Shown piece after piece: positions 42,652 to 55,488 of a DNA stretch of 64,000 nt. The DNA is from Marinicella meishanensis (GTDB taxonomy: Bacteria > Pseudomonadota > Gammaproteobacteria > Xanthomonadales > Marinicellaceae). A program made the translations under genes and the position numbers. Numbering within the stretch: position 1 is the stretch's first letter; every line of letters starts with the position of its first letter. The notes below the pieces were generated by a model. It saw nothing but the letters and a program-made list of their open reading frames with translations, searched no databases and was not told the DNA's origin. The stretch lies in the NCBI RefSeq assembly GCF_019931145.1, contig NZ_JAIOUV010000003.1, positions 248,001 through 312,000 on the forward strand, in the 5' to 3' direction.

Positions 42652-45167
42652 GAGCCGCTTTGGGTTGACAGTTCTGCCAACAAACGTTCACCCAGTTCTT
42701 GGTAGTACTCGCCGTCCTCATGCATGGTGTACATGTTGGGCATGGCTGTTTGCAACAAGGCCAAAGCCTCGTCATCACGGCCCTGGTTGTGGTGAATGTG
42801 GGCCAGCAGCACCTGCATTTCGGCCACCCGATACACATACAATCCCTGCAGCAGACCAAACACATGGATGCTGTTTTTGATGTTGCGTTCGGCCGCTTCG
42901 TAATAACCCAAGTCGTTTTGTAAATGGCCAATGGCTTTGTAATAAAAGGCCACTTTGCGTTCTTCGCCCAAGCCGTTGTCGACCATGATTTGAATCGCGC
43001 GGTTGTACAAAGCAAAGGCCTGATCATAATCTTCCATATTGGAATACACATGGCCCAAGTTGTAGATGGCGTTGCTGGTGTTCGGGTGACCCACACCAAA
43101 GTACTTCTCACTGATGGCCAGTGCTTGGTTTTGGTACTCAATGGAGGCGGCATAATCGTTATACTGCATGGTGTTCCAGCCAATGCCTTTCAGTGGGCCG
43201 ACCAGGGAAATGTGCCGGTCCCCATACACGCGTTGGTTGATGGCCAGGGCTTTTTTGAAGTATTCGGTCGATTGTTCAAATTCATTGTGGCTGCGGTGCA
43301 GCGCCGCGAATTGCATGTAGACCTGGCTGTTTTTCAACAGGTTTTCATCGCTTTGATCCAATTCCACCAGACATTGATCCAATTCACTGAATTGCAAGGC
43401 TTTGGGCTTGTCATGGAAGTACAGGTCGTAGTGGATCAAACACAATTCAGTGAAGTGGGGGTCTGTGGGTTGCGCCTGTTGCATCAAGCGCAGAGCCAGT
43501 TCGGTCGCATCATCACTGAGTCCTTTGCGTGACCAAGCGTTTAATTGCAGCATGTCCTTGCGCAATTGTTGTTCAGCTGATGTGGTGTCAATCTTGGGCA
43601 GCAAGGCCAATAAGGCATCCAAATCGTTGGTGGAAAACAGGATTTTAGCCTGCAAAAATTGCCAATCGCTGCGGTTGTCCGCGGAGCTGTTGTTGATGGC
43701 CAAATCGACCATATTTTGGGCTTGGGCAAAGGCGCCCAAATGGTGATGCACTTCGGCCATGGCCAAGGACAAGTCATTCAACAAGGCCGGTTGATCGGCA
43801 TACTGTTGGGTGATCAATTGCGTGGCTTGATCCAAAATGTCGGTGGCTTTGATGGCTTCACCCAATGTTTGGGTGGGGTCGGCGTTTTTGAACGCCATGA
43901 TGAAGCTGTCACTGAGCACCTGGGCTTTTTGCTGTTCCAAGCGGGATTGTTGGTTGGCTTGATGGATTTGCTGGGCAAACCAGGCAGAGACCAACACAAA
44001 CACCCCAACCACTGAGAGGGGTAACCAGTTGCGTTGACAAAACTTTTGGCTGCGGTACAACCAGTTGGGTTTGCGGGCCAGCACCGGTTTGTTTTGTAAA
44101 TATCGATCGATGTCGTCTATGAACTCCTGTACCGATTGATAGCGCTCTGATGGTTTGACTTGCATCGCTTTGAGGATGATGGCATCCAAGTCACGATCCA
44201 GTGCGATTCCGGCTTGTTGCGCCCGCAGGGAGGGCAACTGCAAGTCGCCTTTGGTGACTTTGGCTTCGAATTGTCCCATCGACAGCCGTTGCAAGTCATG
44301 GGGGCGAGATCCCGCCAACAGTTCATACAACAACACCCCCATTGAGTAGATGTCGGTGGTGGTATTCAGTGGTTTTTTCTGCAGTTGTTCAGGACTGGCA
44401 TAGGCCGGGGTCATCACCGCCAGTTGGGTCTGGGTTTTGAATTGATTGTGCTTGGAGAGGATTTTGGCGATGCCAAAATCAATCAGCTTGACCTCGCCTG
44501 AATCGGTGACCAACACGTTGCTGGGTTTGATGTCGCGGTGAATGATCAGGTTTTGGTGGGCGTGTTTCACGGCTTCGCACAACTGCAAAAACAGGTCCAA
44601 TTTGTCTTTGGTTTTGTGTCCTTGACAATGTTTGGTGATGTCCATCCCAGGGGTGTAAGCCATCACCACAAAGGGGGTGCCGTCGGCCAAATAGTCGGTG
44701 TCAATGAAATGGGTGATGTTGGGGTGGTTCAGTTGTGCCAGGATGTGTTTTTCTTGGATAAAGCGTTTGTGTTCGGCGGCATGGATGTCCAAGCCGTGCA
44801 GCACTTTGATGGCCACTTGTTCGGTGAATCCCTCATGGGTTCGTTCGCACAAATACACCGAACCCATGCCCCCATCACCGATTTTCTCAATGATGCGATA
44901 CCGGTCATGGTTGAAGGTCAGCTCCGCAGGGGCCACGATGTTGCGGCCGTCAGCTTGGGTGTGTAACAAACGCAAGATGTGGTGTTCGATGGTCACCGTG
45001 CGTTCATCAGCCAGTTGCTGGTGGCTGTTGAGCAAGGTCAAAACGGTTTGCAACAAGGCTTCGTCAGCACCGCATTCTTGCTGCAACCAAGCCGTCATTT
45101 CATGATCTTCAAGGGTCAGCAACTGCTCAAAGACCTGTTGGGCCTGTTGCATCAGGTCCAAGGTCAT
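42648..45167 (-). CDS. Membrane Ser/Thr protein kinase with C-terminal TPR region
   Basis: 839 aa from [17 protein letters not shown], which follows GGAGA; ATG at 45215 is an alternative. The N-terminal 90 residues precede a PknB-type kinase (about 92-355): [13 protein letters not shown] (P-loop), VAIKVL (Lys), [10 protein letters not shown] (catalytic loop, near 209), LIDFGIAK (DFG) and YASPEQL. One membrane helix (about 378-396) leads to a TPR-rich part predicted outside the membrane, with [23 protein letters not shown]-type repeats. It overlaps the sigma factor gene by 4 bases. The pair probably forms a signalling unit in which the kinase acts with the sigma factor; targets are unknown. 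Confidence 0.92.
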   Translation of the reverse strand: MTLDLMQQAQQVFEQLLTLEDHEMTAWLQQECGADEALLQTVLTLLNSHQQLADERTVTIEHHILRLLHTQADGRNIVAPAELTFNHDRYRIIEKIGDGGMGSVYLCERTHEGFTEQVAIKVLHGLDIHAAEHKRFIQEKHILAQLNHPNITHFIDTDYLADGTPFVVMAYTPGMDITKHCQGHKTKDKLDLFLQLCEAVKHAHQNLIIHRDIKPSNVLVTDSGEVKLIDFGIAKILSKHNQFKTQTQLAVMTPAYASPEQLQKKPLNTTTDIYSMGVLLYELLAGSRPHDLQRLSMGQFEAKVTKGDLQLPSLRAQQAGIALDRDLDAIILKAMQVKPSERYQSVQEFIDDIDRYLQNKPVLARKPNWLYRSQKFCQRNWLPLSVVGVFVLVSAWFAQQIHQANQQSRLEQQKAQVLSDSFIMAFKNADPTQTLGEAIKATDILDQATQLITQQYADQPALLNDLSLAMAEVHHHLGAFAQAQNMVDLAINNSSADNRSDWQFLQAKILFSTNDLDALLALLPKIDTTSAEQQLRKDMLQLNAWSRKGLSDDATELALRLMQQAQPTDPHFTELCLIHYDLYFHDKPKALQFSELDQCLVELDQSDENLLKNSQVYMQFAALHRSHNEFEQSTEYFKKALAINQRVYGDRHISLVGPLKGIGWNTMQYNDYAASIEYQNQALAISEKYFGVGHPNTSNAIYNLGHVYSNMEDYDQAFALYNRAIQIMVDNGLGEERKVAFYYKAIGHLQNDLGYYEAAERNIKNSIHVFGLLQGLYVYRVAEMQVLLAHIHHNQGRDDEALALLQTAMPNMYTMHEDGEYYQELGERLLAELSTQSGS

Positions 45168-45691
45168 GTGGTCTCCGACAAGGCGCTCTTCAGCCAGGCT
45201 TTGGCAAAGGTCCATTTGCGGTTGAGCATGGTGGCATTGTGATGCAACACCTGGGTCATTTCTTGGATGCTCAAGCCGGTGAAAAATTTCAGCTGCACCA
45301 CTTCGGCAGCCAACGGATCGATGTCATGCAGGCGATTCAGTTTGTGGTCCAAATCCAACCAGTCAACAAACCCTTCGGGTGCGGGAAATTCAAGTGCCAT
45401 CTCTTCATAAGACAGGTCATCGGGGGTGCCACCGCGCTTGAGGCTGATTTTTTTGCGGTACCGGTCCACCAAAAAGCGGCGCATGCTGATGGCAAAGGCC
45501 TGCATGTAGCGATTCTTGTCATGCCATTTATCGGCATCTTCTTTGACCAGGCGCAAATACCCCTCGTGCACGATTTCGGTGGTTTGCATCGTGTGATTTC
45601 CCATGCGGTAACTGCGGGCGATTTTTTTGATGGTGTCCATCACCTGGGGCAGCATGTCATGGTGTGCAGGTTGGTTGGCGTCTGGCTGCAT
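45164..45691 (-). CDS. ECF-type RNA polymerase sigma factor (TIGR02999-like)
   Basis: 175 aa. Region 2: NHTMQTTEIVHEGYLRLVKEDADKW and NRYMQAFAISMRRFLVDRYRKK. Region 4: LAAEVVQLKFFTGLSIQEMTQVLHHN with a helix-turn-helix. This is the ECF group usually encoded with Ser/Thr kinases, and here the kinase gene overlaps its stop (ATGA). No anti-sigma factor is adjacent, which suggests control by the kinase. Transcription of the unit likely begins in the 95-base gap upstream, where I see no clear promoter. Confidence 0.9.
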   Translation of the reverse strand: MQPDANQPAHHDMLPQVMDTIKKIARSYRMGNHTMQTTEIVHEGYLRLVKEDADKWHDKNRYMQAFAISMRRFLVDRYRKKISLKRGGTPDDLSYEEMALEFPAPEGFVDWLDLDHKLNRLHDIDPLAAEVVQLKFFTGLSIQEMTQVLHHNATMLNRKWTFAKAWLKSALSETT

Positions 45692-45786
45692 GGTCCTTGA
45701 GTTGTTTTGTGCTGATAAGGATAGAAGAATGCAACGCCATTTTCAATCTTTGTGGCCGAAAAAAAGTGAATGTCCGACGGGTCTGG

Positions 45787-48324
<2,538 letters not shown>

Positions 48325-48370
48325 CCATCTGCCGGTTCATTGTGCCAGATCTGGGGTGGGAAAATAAAAA

Positions 48371-48440
48371 CGGGACCGCATTCAAAGAACACGGTCCCGC
48401 GGGTGAACGGTGGCATAAAGGGGGAAGGCGCCACCGTTCA
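48371..48440 (-). terminator. Double hairpin terminator after the peroxiredoxin gene
   Basis: Two stems in series. TGAACGGTGGC/GCCACCGTTCA pairs 48404-48414 with 48430-48440. CGGGACCG/CGGTCCCG pairs 48371-48378 with 48392-48399 and on the minus strand runs into TTTTTATTTT, a proper terminator for the peroxiredoxin gene at 48458. Confidence 0.85.
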
Positions 48441-48457
48441 TGCGGGCCATTATAGGG

Positions 48458-49126
48458 TCAATTGGGTTGTCTTTTCAAATAATCTTTTGCCGCAGCCAAT
48501 AAAATGGCCGGTGCCAGCCTGATTTTGTAGTCTGGATTGACGTATTGAAACTGAATCACCCCATCGGTTCCGACCAAAAACACGGCCGGTGCCGGCAACA
48601 AGTGGTGGTCATGACCTGAGGCTTTTTCTAAGTCGATGTTCCATTGTTTGTATTTTTCGACCAATTCGTCTTCTACTTTAAAGGCGATGCGAAAAGCGCG
48701 GGCCACAGACATGTCGGCATCAGACAACAACTGGTAGTCGAATTTTTCTTCATCAGCGGCTTGTTGTTGGGCCAATTGGATCGATTCGGCCAAAAAACTG
48801 GGTTGATCGGGGCTCATGAAGTACACATCGAAGCCCAGTTTAACCAATTCGGCTTCGGCCAAACGCATTTCACCCAAGTGAGCGCGGCAATAGGGACACC
48901 AGCCGCCACGATAAAAAGTCAAAACAAATGGTTTTTCAATCTGCTCCGGCGCAAAAACCACGGTTTCCCCTGCAGGGGTTTGGGCCGTGAAGGCCGGAAT
49001 GGCCATGCCCGGTAGCAATGGGGTGACTTGGTCGGCTTGGTCAAAATAATCTTTGGCCAAGGTCTGGTTGGCAATGGCAGCCAGGGCCAAGCCCACTGCC
49101 AACGCGAAGGTGGTGATTGTTTTCAT
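48458..49126 (-). CDS. Exported peroxiredoxin-like protein
   Basis: 222 aa from MKTITTFALAVGLALAAIA, a signal peptide; the ATG at 49153 would add nine residues before it. The AhpC/TSA-type thioredoxin fold shows FVLTFYRGGWCPYCRAHLGEM with a CPYC active site (near residue 75), then FMSPDQPSF and APAVFLVGTDGVIQF. It is probably a periplasmic thiol peroxidase or thiol-disulfide protein. Bacterial neighbours of this type (AhpC-like with GGWCPYC) have been linked to peroxide defence; the exact substrate is not clear. Confidence 0.85.
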   Translation of the reverse strand: MKTITTFALAVGLALAAIANQTLAKDYFDQADQVTPLLPGMAIPAFTAQTPAGETVVFAPEQIEKPFVLTFYRGGWCPYCRAHLGEMRLAEAELVKLGFDVYFMSPDQPSFLAESIQLAQQQAADEEKFDYQLLSDADMSVARAFRIAFKVEDELVEKYKQWNIDLEKASGHDHHLLPAPAVFLVGTDGVIQFQYVNPDYKIRLAPAILLAAAKDYLKRQPN

Positions 49127-49248
49127 GGTGTTACTCGCTCTCTGTGAATTCATAAAGACCCCCTGACTTCATTCTCATTGCAAATGAATTGAGAATTTTA
49201 CCCAACGGGCTGTCATAATGGGTGAATCCATGGAATCCTGACTTGATC

Positions 49249-50196
49249 ATGAAGAAAAAATTCATTCGTTCTGGCTTGTTGTTGCTGACCTTGTTGTTGC
49301 TGATCATGTACGTGGTCAAACGTCCCTCCTGGGTGACGGCAGAAACTTTGCCACAGGCCTGGGCGGTCAAGCCGGAAGATTTACAACGGCATGTGCGGTT
49401 TCTCAGTGAACAAACCAACCGCAGCCACAACCAGCCAGAGGGATTGGCGGCTGCCAGCGCTTACATCGAAGCCGAATTGATGGCCATGGGTTTGGACCCG
49501 CAACAGCAGGCTTTTGATGTCTACGGACAAAGTCACCACAACATCGTTGTGCGCTTGGGCCCAGTCAGCCCTGAACTCATCATTATTGGTGCCCATTATG
49601 ATGCCTATGATGAAATGCCCGGTGCGGATGACAACGCCAGTGGGGTGGCCGGCTTGTTGGAGTTGGCCCGGTTGTTGCAACAACACCCACCCAGTGGCGC
49701 CATTGAACTGGTGTTTTACACCTTGGAAGAACCGCCGCATTTTCGCACCGAGCACATGGGCAGTTACGTGCATGCCCAGAGCCTGCAACAGCCCGTGCAG
49801 CTGATGATTTCGCTGGAAATGATTGGCTACTTTTCAAAGCAGCCCGGTTCGCAACATTACCCCACCATTTTGATGGATTGGCTGTATCCAGATCAAGGCA
49901 ACTTCATCGCAGTGATCGATCAACTGTGGTCTACCCAGGGCCAAAAATTGAAAAACACCTTCAACCGTTACACCACCCTACCGGCGTTTTCAGTCAACGC
50001 CCCCAGTCAGCTTCCGGGCGTCGATTTTTCCGACCATTTGAATTACTGGGCATTGGACATCCCTGCCATCATGGTCACCGACACAGCGTTTTACCGCAAC
50101 CGCAATTACCACACTGCAGCCGACACTTTCGACACCTTGGATTATGACAAAATGGCCCAGGTGGTGTTGGGGGTGTTCATGCATGTGCGAGAATGA
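49249..50196 (+). CDS. Membrane-anchored M28 family aminopeptidase-like protein
   Basis: 315 aa from MKKKFIRSGLLLLTLLLLIMYVV, a signal anchor; an ATG nine codons earlier is less likely. Zinc-binding motifs of M28 peptidases appear in order: IIIGAHYDAYDEMPGADDNASGVAGLLELARLL (His, Asp), YTLEEPPHF (catalytic and metal Glu), and a final His in NYHTAADTFDTLDY. It probably removes N-terminal residues from peptides in the periplasm. It is the first of three plus-strand genes, though a 68-base gap separates it from the next. Confidence 0.9.
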   Translation: MKKKFIRSGLLLLTLLLLIMYVVKRPSWVTAETLPQAWAVKPEDLQRHVRFLSEQTNRSHNQPEGLAAASAYIEAELMAMGLDPQQQAFDVYGQSHHNIVVRLGPVSPELIIIGAHYDAYDEMPGADDNASGVAGLLELARLLQQHPPSGAIELVFYTLEEPPHFRTEHMGSYVHAQSLQQPVQLMISLEMIGYFSKQPGSQHYPTILMDWLYPDQGNFIAVIDQLWSTQGQKLKNTFNRYTTLPAFSVNAPSQLPGVDFSDHLNYWALDIPAIMVTDTAFYRNRNYHTAADTFDTLDYDKMAQVVLGVFMHVRE

Positions 50197-50264
50197 GACT
50201 GGTTTCGATTGAATGCCACCGGCATCTGTGACAAGATGTGCTTTTTTATCAATCAGGCATCCCC

Positions 50265-51410
50265 ATGAGAATCAGCAGTCATTTCGATGGCGGCCGCATT
50301 GAGGCGGTCAAAACCGACGATTTTTCCGACATTCAGGTCAAGATTAAAAACGATTCACATTCCGAATTCAGACAGTGGTTTTATTTCCGCTTGCAAGGTG
50401 TGAAAAACCAAGACTGTGTGGTGAAATTCCTCAATGCCGCAGACACTTCCTATGTCGAAGGTTGGCAAGATTATGACGTGTGTGCCTCCACTGACCGCCA
50501 AGAATGGTTCCGCATCCCCACCGAATTCGATGGCAAACAACTGACGGTTGAGTTCAACACCGACACCGACGACATCTATTTGGCCTATTTTGCCCCATAC
50601 CCCTTTGATCGCCATTTGAACTTGTTGGCCTTTGCCCAACAGTCGGCCTTGAGCACCCTGGTCAATTTGGGTGAAACCCTGGATGGCCGCGATTTTGACA
50701 TGCTGGTGATCGAAGACGAGGAAGTGGATTTGACCGAAAAACTGAATGTTTGGATGATTGCCCGCCAACACCCCGGCGAAACCATGGCCGAATGGTTTGT
50801 AGAAGGTTTTTTGGAATCCTTGTTGGACCAAGACAACCCAACATCCAGACAATTGTTGCAACAATGTCGCTTCCATGTGGTGCCCAACATGAACCCGGAC
50901 GGTTCCTATCGCGGCAACCTGCGCACCAATGCCTCTGGAGCCAATTTGAATCGCGAATGGATGGAACCGACGATGACAGCCAGCCCGGAAGTGTACTTGG
51001 TGCGGGAACAAATGCATGCGCGTGGGGTGGATCTGTTTTTGGACATCCATGGTGATGAAGCCATTCCGTACAACTTTGTCGCCGGTTGTGAGGGCAACCC
51101 CAATTACAACGAACGCCTCAAACACCTGGAAGACACCTTCAAAGCGGCCTGGGCAGCGGCCAGTCCGGATTTTCAGGATGTGTACAAATACGACGACGAT
51201 GAGCCAGGCAAAGCCGATTTGCGCATCGCCACCAACTACGTGGGACAAACCTTCAATTGCCTGTCTTACACCGTTGAACAACCGTTCAAAGACAACCATG
51301 ATTTGCCGGATGAACAGTACGGTTGGTCGCCAGAGCGGTGCAAGAAATTCGGTGAAGATGTGTTGATCGCGATCAACAACACCGTACCCGCGATCAAGTC
51401 CAGCCAATGA
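50265..51410 (+). CDS. M14 family zinc carboxypeptidase (cytosolic CCP-like)
   Basis: 381 aa from MRISSHFDGGRIEAVKT; the ORF start nine codons earlier has no support. An N-terminal beta domain (about 1-115) typical of the CCP/AGBL group precedes the peptidase domain with ARQHPGETMAEWFVEG (HxxE zinc motif), PNMNPDGSYRGNLRTNASGANLNREW (substrate binding), FLDIHGDE (third zinc ligand) and SYTVEQPF (catalytic Glu). No signal peptide, so cytoplasmic. Eukaryotic relatives trim glutamate side chains; bacterial targets are mostly unknown. Its stop overlaps the next gene (ATGA). Confidence 0.92.
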   Translation: MRISSHFDGGRIEAVKTDDFSDIQVKIKNDSHSEFRQWFYFRLQGVKNQDCVVKFLNAADTSYVEGWQDYDVCASTDRQEWFRIPTEFDGKQLTVEFNTDTDDIYLAYFAPYPFDRHLNLLAFAQQSALSTLVNLGETLDGRDFDMLVIEDEEVDLTEKLNVWMIARQHPGETMAEWFVEGFLESLLDQDNPTSRQLLQQCRFHVVPNMNPDGSYRGNLRTNASGANLNREWMEPTMTASPEVYLVREQMHARGVDLFLDIHGDEAIPYNFVAGCEGNPNYNERLKHLEDTFKAAWAAASPDFQDVYKYDDDEPGKADLRIATNYVGQTFNCLSYTVEQPFKDNHDLPDEQYGWSPERCKKFGEDVLIAINNTVPAIKSSQ

Positions 51411-51757
51411 CCCAAGCCGAATTTTTGGTTGAGTTTGGCTGGGTGATCGCCGTGGTCGTGTCGGTTGGGGTGATCAGTTGGGCCATTTTGCTGCTGCAAG
51501 CCGTGTTTCATGACAAGCGCATCGCGCTGGTCGGGGTGTTCGGCGCCTTACTGGTGGCTTATCCAGCGGTGTTTCCTGAACTGGTGCCGGTGGCCGTGGT
51601 GTTCAAATACGTGGCCGCTGGGATCAACCTATTGTTCCTGGGCTGGTTCTTGTTGACCCAATACAAAAAACCGGTGGTCTACCTACCGGTGTTGGGCTTG
51701 TTGCTCTGTGCCTTGGTGGGATATCGTTTGTATGAAGCCTACCAACTGGCCTTGTAA
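51407..51757 (+). CDS. Small integral membrane protein
   Basis: 116 aa with four likely membrane helices (about 9-30, 38-57, 62-82 and 88-110). Not recognised. It starts in the stop codon of the M14 carboxypeptidase gene, so is co-translated with it. It is convergent with the next gene, 17 bases away. Confidence 0.7.
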   Translation: MTQAEFLVEFGWVIAVVVSVGVISWAILLLQAVFHDKRIALVGVFGALLVAYPAVFPELVPVAVVFKYVAAGINLLFLGWFLLTQYKKPVVYLPVLGLLLCALVGYRLYEAYQLAL

Positions 51758-51774
51758 GGCGAATTAGAATGGCA

Positions 51775-54700
51775 TCAAAGAGAAGGCGTGATGCAATCGT
51801 GTCCAGCCAATCTGGTGAGTTTTTGCATGTTCATAACGCCCGAGCCATACCCAGCTAATTGACTGGCCCAAGTCACATTTACTTGATCAGAGCCACTAAA
51901 AATCAACTGAATGTCTCCCCATGATTGTTGGTTGATGTCGCTGGGGCGGAAATTTGGGGGAAAATTGGTTCCGGTGAATCGTGACAAATTCACCTGTGAA
52001 TTAGTTTCGTTCAGATGCCCTGATCCGGTCATCCAGACTGGCTGGCCATCAAGGAAAGCGAACCAAGTGGCTAATACAGAGTTTTGGCCATTGACATTGA
52101 CCACTTGTATGCTCAGCCCATGGCCTGATTGATTGGGATCCAAGTAGCTGCCACTGAGGCAGCCTGCGACATCTGAGCTGATGACTGCGAGTTTTTCAAT
52201 GGACATGTGACCTGCTTCAAACCCAGGTTGATCAGAAAACCACAGGGCCTTTCCTGATTCGGCACTGGCAAATTCAAATTCCAGTGTTCCCCATTTTTCA
52301 AATTCAATTTCTGCCGGATTGTGATTGGGTGGAAAGCTGGTTCCTGATGCCATTCTCATGGCTATCTGAGCCCGGCCATTAATCATTTTACCCACACCCA
52401 ACAGCCAAATGGGCTGCCCATTCTGATAGGTGTACCAATAAGCGAGTAAGCGTTGGTTTTGGTTTGGATCCAAGGAATCTAGTAATTCCAAATACCACCC
52501 GTGACCACCCTGTTGATTGTTGAACCAAGGGCCGCTAATGTCCAAGGTGGGCATGCCTAAACCGGCCTCCTCGGTGTAAAAAATGAAGTCATTACTGAAC
52601 AAGCCATCGGGGTTCTGAACTTGCAGAAAATGCTGTCCAACCAGATCGGGTAAATGAGTTAATGTGATGACCAGAGTTTCTTCATGGCAGTCAGGCATTT
52701 GTCCTCCATTGAGACAGTCCACGGTTCCTGTAACCCGTTGACCATCTATCAGGATATGAGCTGTCGGTGCGACATGTCTGCCACTCAATATGATTTGTTT
52801 GGAACCTTCAGAAGACACTGGAAATTGTTGCGCACCAGTTTGTTGCTGCAAACTGCCTGATGTCCACAATGCCGGTTGCGGATGAGTGACATCCACATGC
52901 GCTCCCACCCTGGCTGTTAACGTGCCAACCAATTGTCCCGATTCAACCATTGATATTAATTGCGATCTGTCAATGGGGTTAATCATATTGGACAGCCAAT
53001 ATTGTTGTGCAAAGAATTCGATTTCGATGTTCTTGGGTGGTGATTCTGTTGTTGTCGTGACGTTTCCTTGGAGTAAGACACCTCCATCATGGGCAGCCGC
53101 CTCCAAAGCCACAAACATGGCTTCATATTGAGGCTCATTAATCGAGCTTGGGTTCAAAGGTATTTGACGGCCAAATGCACCAGAAAAACCAGTACTGCCC
53201 TCAGTGATCATGTTCCACACCGGATTGAATCGTGGTCTGGATGCCCACGACAATTGCCACATACGTTCCTCGGGAACACCTTGTCTGGCCAGCAATTCAT
53301 AAAAAGTAAAGTCGATGATGTTCAGACGGCCTTGAGGCAATATCAACCAGCGATCATAGGCTCCTCTGAAAGTGGGCGCATCCATTCCTGATCCAGGCGT
53401 GTTGGTACTGACCCAAAATGGCATCCGATGACAGTTGCCACATACATTGGGGTTCGGACCACCCTGTTCGTCCCCCAAAATGTGAAATAAATTAAACCCC
53501 GCTTTGGCCCGATCACTCAATTCATTGGTCATGGACCTTCGTTGCGCTGGTGGGTAAGGGATGCTGAGTAAAAAATTGGCCATGGCATGGCGCTCTGACT
53601 CAGACAAAGCGCCAGCTTGTCCGGATTCGTTGATGGGACAGTTTCCGACCATACACATGGTAGATGCCAATCCACCATCAACCAAGTTCCGGGTGCAGCT
53701 CACTGGGTCCTGGAGTTGACAATTGGCTGGTTGAGGTGCGTTGATGCTGGCAGTATTGATGCCGCCATAAGGATCTCCTGGGATGCCATCCCAATGGTAT
53801 GGGGCAGTGTCTTGTAATCCCCTGATTGGCATGGTGCTGCGTGGGGGTATTTGGTCGCAACCTGGCAAGTCGCAAATGGGTGTATTCAACACCCACAACA
53901 GTTGGTCAGTACCACCATCTGGGTGGCAGCTTTCACAAGAAAAAGTTTGGCTGGTTGACGCTTTGGCATTGTTGAAAGCCAACCGCCCCATTTTTACGAC
54001 AGGATGGGTTGGGTCGGGCAGAGAAATGGTGCGCTGAACTGTGGGTGACATTAAATTGTCCACCACCACTTTGGAAACTGAATTATCGACGGCATTCAAC
54101 ACCCAGGCAGTAGTTAATCGACCATTGGAATCGTGAGCCAATGCAAGGCCTCTTGGCACGCCGCCAACTTGAACTCGACTGATAATTTGTTGGCTTTCAG
54201 CATTGAGCAAGATCAATTGATTAGATCCGGCAGCGGTGATCACCAAAGTGCTGTCATCTTGGCTGATTTGAATGGCAAATGGAGTGGCGACAGCTTCACC
54301 CAGTGGTGGGTTGGTCGGCGGCAAGGGCTCCAACTCGATGTGTTGTGGTGATTGGCATGATTCACCACCACACGCCACTTTTGTAATGCGATTTAAAAAC
54401 GCCCGATTTTCCATTTGAAGCAAGCCATCACCAAAAGTCCCACTGGCTCCATTTTTATCGTTGCGGGCATCGGTTTGGGTGATATAAATATCCCCTTTTG
54501 AATTGACTGCGATACCATACAATAAGGTGCCCAGGTGGGAGACTGTCTCTATTAACTGATCAGTGGCGGTGTCATAAATGAACAGGTCACGATCAGGGAT
54601 GTCTGGATGCTTAACCACATCCACCACAATGTTTTGTGAAAGCACATTGTTGTTGTTGACCACATGTTCAGTGGCATCAAAGGTGCATAAACTGACTGCC

Positions 54701-55362
54701 GGTATCTCTCCCACGCATCCTGATATCTGGGTTTGATTATTGGACTCAAAAGGAATGACATACAAGCGGTCATTTTTGACTGCCATGGCCCGGGGATCTT
54801 GCGCCCTGATACTTAATTTCTTGATGATCTCCAAATTGTTGGTGTCAATGACTGCGATTTGATTTTCAGATGAAAGGGCCACATAAGCTTTGTGGTTGTT
54901 GGCAAAGACCACTCCAACCGGTTCATCAAAACGGGTGACCAGAGATTCTGGAGCAATGTCTTGGATGGTGGCAATGACTTGCAAGTATGTGGGGCTGTTG
55001 GGTTGATTGTCAATGATGCTGACAGAATCTGAAATGTGGTTAGAAACCCAGATTTGTGTGCCATCGGGCTTGAGGGCAATTGACACCGGATCTATCCCAA
55101 CTGGAATTTGAAGCAACCATTGGGCGCTGATGGTATCGATCACATCAACCGTGTCATTGGGTGTGTTGACCACGAACAAAAGGTTTTTGTGATCCAGTAC
55201 CAAGGGTTTGCTGTGAGGACTGAGAAAATTGGGATGACCTGCGGGTTTAATTCCTGCCATCAATGGCACTGTAATGATCAAGTTGACCAAGGTGCCCAAA
55301 AACAAAGTGTGAAACAAAATTCGGACCTGTGACCTCATTTGTTTGTAGCCATGAAGATTCAT
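51775..55362 (-). CDS. Secreted beta-propeller protein with two cytochrome c motifs and tandem C-terminal domains
   Basis: 1195 aa from MNLHGYKQMRSQVRILF, with AGGT eight bases upstream; the signal segment ends near VPLMAG. Residues about 45-450 form a YncE-like propeller (LLFVVNTPNDTVDVIDT, AYVALSSENQIAVIDT). Two CxxCH haem motifs follow: CESCH (near 474) and CGNCH (near 640), as in MauG/di-haem peroxidase-like proteins. The last 260 residues hold two copies of a domain with SGPWFNNQQGGHGWYLELL...YWYTYQNGQPIWLLGVG and GSYLDPNQSGHGLSIQVV...TWFAFLDGQPVWMTGSG. It probably works outside the inner membrane in electron transfer or surface redox chemistry. Substrate unknown. Confidence 0.82.
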   Translation of the reverse strand: MNLHGYKQMRSQVRILFHTLFLGTLVNLIITVPLMAGIKPAGHPNFLSPHSKPLVLDHKNLLFVVNTPNDTVDVIDTISAQWLLQIPVGIDPVSIALKPDGTQIWVSNHISDSVSIIDNQPNSPTYLQVIATIQDIAPESLVTRFDEPVGVVFANNHKAYVALSSENQIAVIDTNNLEIIKKLSIRAQDPRAMAVKNDRLYVIPFESNNQTQISGCVGEIPAVSLCTFDATEHVVNNNNVLSQNIVVDVVKHPDIPDRDLFIYDTATDQLIETVSHLGTLLYGIAVNSKGDIYITQTDARNDKNGASGTFGDGLLQMENRAFLNRITKVACGGESCQSPQHIELEPLPPTNPPLGEAVATPFAIQISQDDSTLVITAAGSNQLILLNAESQQIISRVQVGGVPRGLALAHDSNGRLTTAWVLNAVDNSVSKVVVDNLMSPTVQRTISLPDPTHPVVKMGRLAFNNAKASTSQTFSCESCHPDGGTDQLLWVLNTPICDLPGCDQIPPRSTMPIRGLQDTAPYHWDGIPGDPYGGINTASINAPQPANCQLQDPVSCTRNLVDGGLASTMCMVGNCPINESGQAGALSESERHAMANFLLSIPYPPAQRRSMTNELSDRAKAGFNLFHILGDEQGGPNPNVCGNCHRMPFWVSTNTPGSGMDAPTFRGAYDRWLILPQGRLNIIDFTFYELLARQGVPEERMWQLSWASRPRFNPVWNMITEGSTGFSGAFGRQIPLNPSSINEPQYEAMFVALEAAAHDGGVLLQGNVTTTTESPPKNIEIEFFAQQYWLSNMINPIDRSQLISMVESGQLVGTLTARVGAHVDVTHPQPALWTSGSLQQQTGAQQFPVSSEGSKQIILSGRHVAPTAHILIDGQRVTGTVDCLNGGQMPDCHEETLVITLTHLPDLVGQHFLQVQNPDGLFSNDFIFYTEEAGLGMPTLDISGPWFNNQQGGHGWYLELLDSLDPNQNQRLLAYWYTYQNGQPIWLLGVGKMINGRAQIAMRMASGTSFPPNHNPAEIEFEKWGTLEFEFASAESGKALWFSDQPGFEAGHMSIEKLAVISSDVAGCLSGSYLDPNQSGHGLSIQVVNVNGQNSVLATWFAFLDGQPVWMTGSGHLNETNSQVNLSRFTGTNFPPNFRPSDINQQSWGDIQLIFSGSDQVNVTWASQLAGYGSGVMNMQKLTRLAGHDCITPSL

Positions 55363-55404
55363 CAGACTGCACCTCAATGAAAACGTTGTTCATTGAGTTT
55401 AATA

Positions 55405-55437
55405 CGAATACTTTAGTATGTCCATACAATATTCGTC
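55405..55437 (-). promoter_or_regulatory. Nested inverted repeat upstream of the propeller/cytochrome gene
   Basis: ACGAATA (55405-55411) pairs with TATTCGT (55431-55437), and inside it GTATG (55417-55421) pairs with CATAC (55424-55428). It lies 43-75 bases before the start codon, in an AT-rich gap, where an operator would be expected. A role as operator is inference. Confidence 0.45.
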
Positions 55438-55488
55438 GACTTGACCAGATTAACCGTCAATGACGGTCTGTCGCGATGCTTAAACTTT

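Noticed and set aside
50355-51407. 350-aa minus-strand ORF opposite the M14 carboxypeptidase
   Set aside because: The plus strand carries all zinc-binding motifs; the antisense frame has no recognisable domain and no ribosome binding site.
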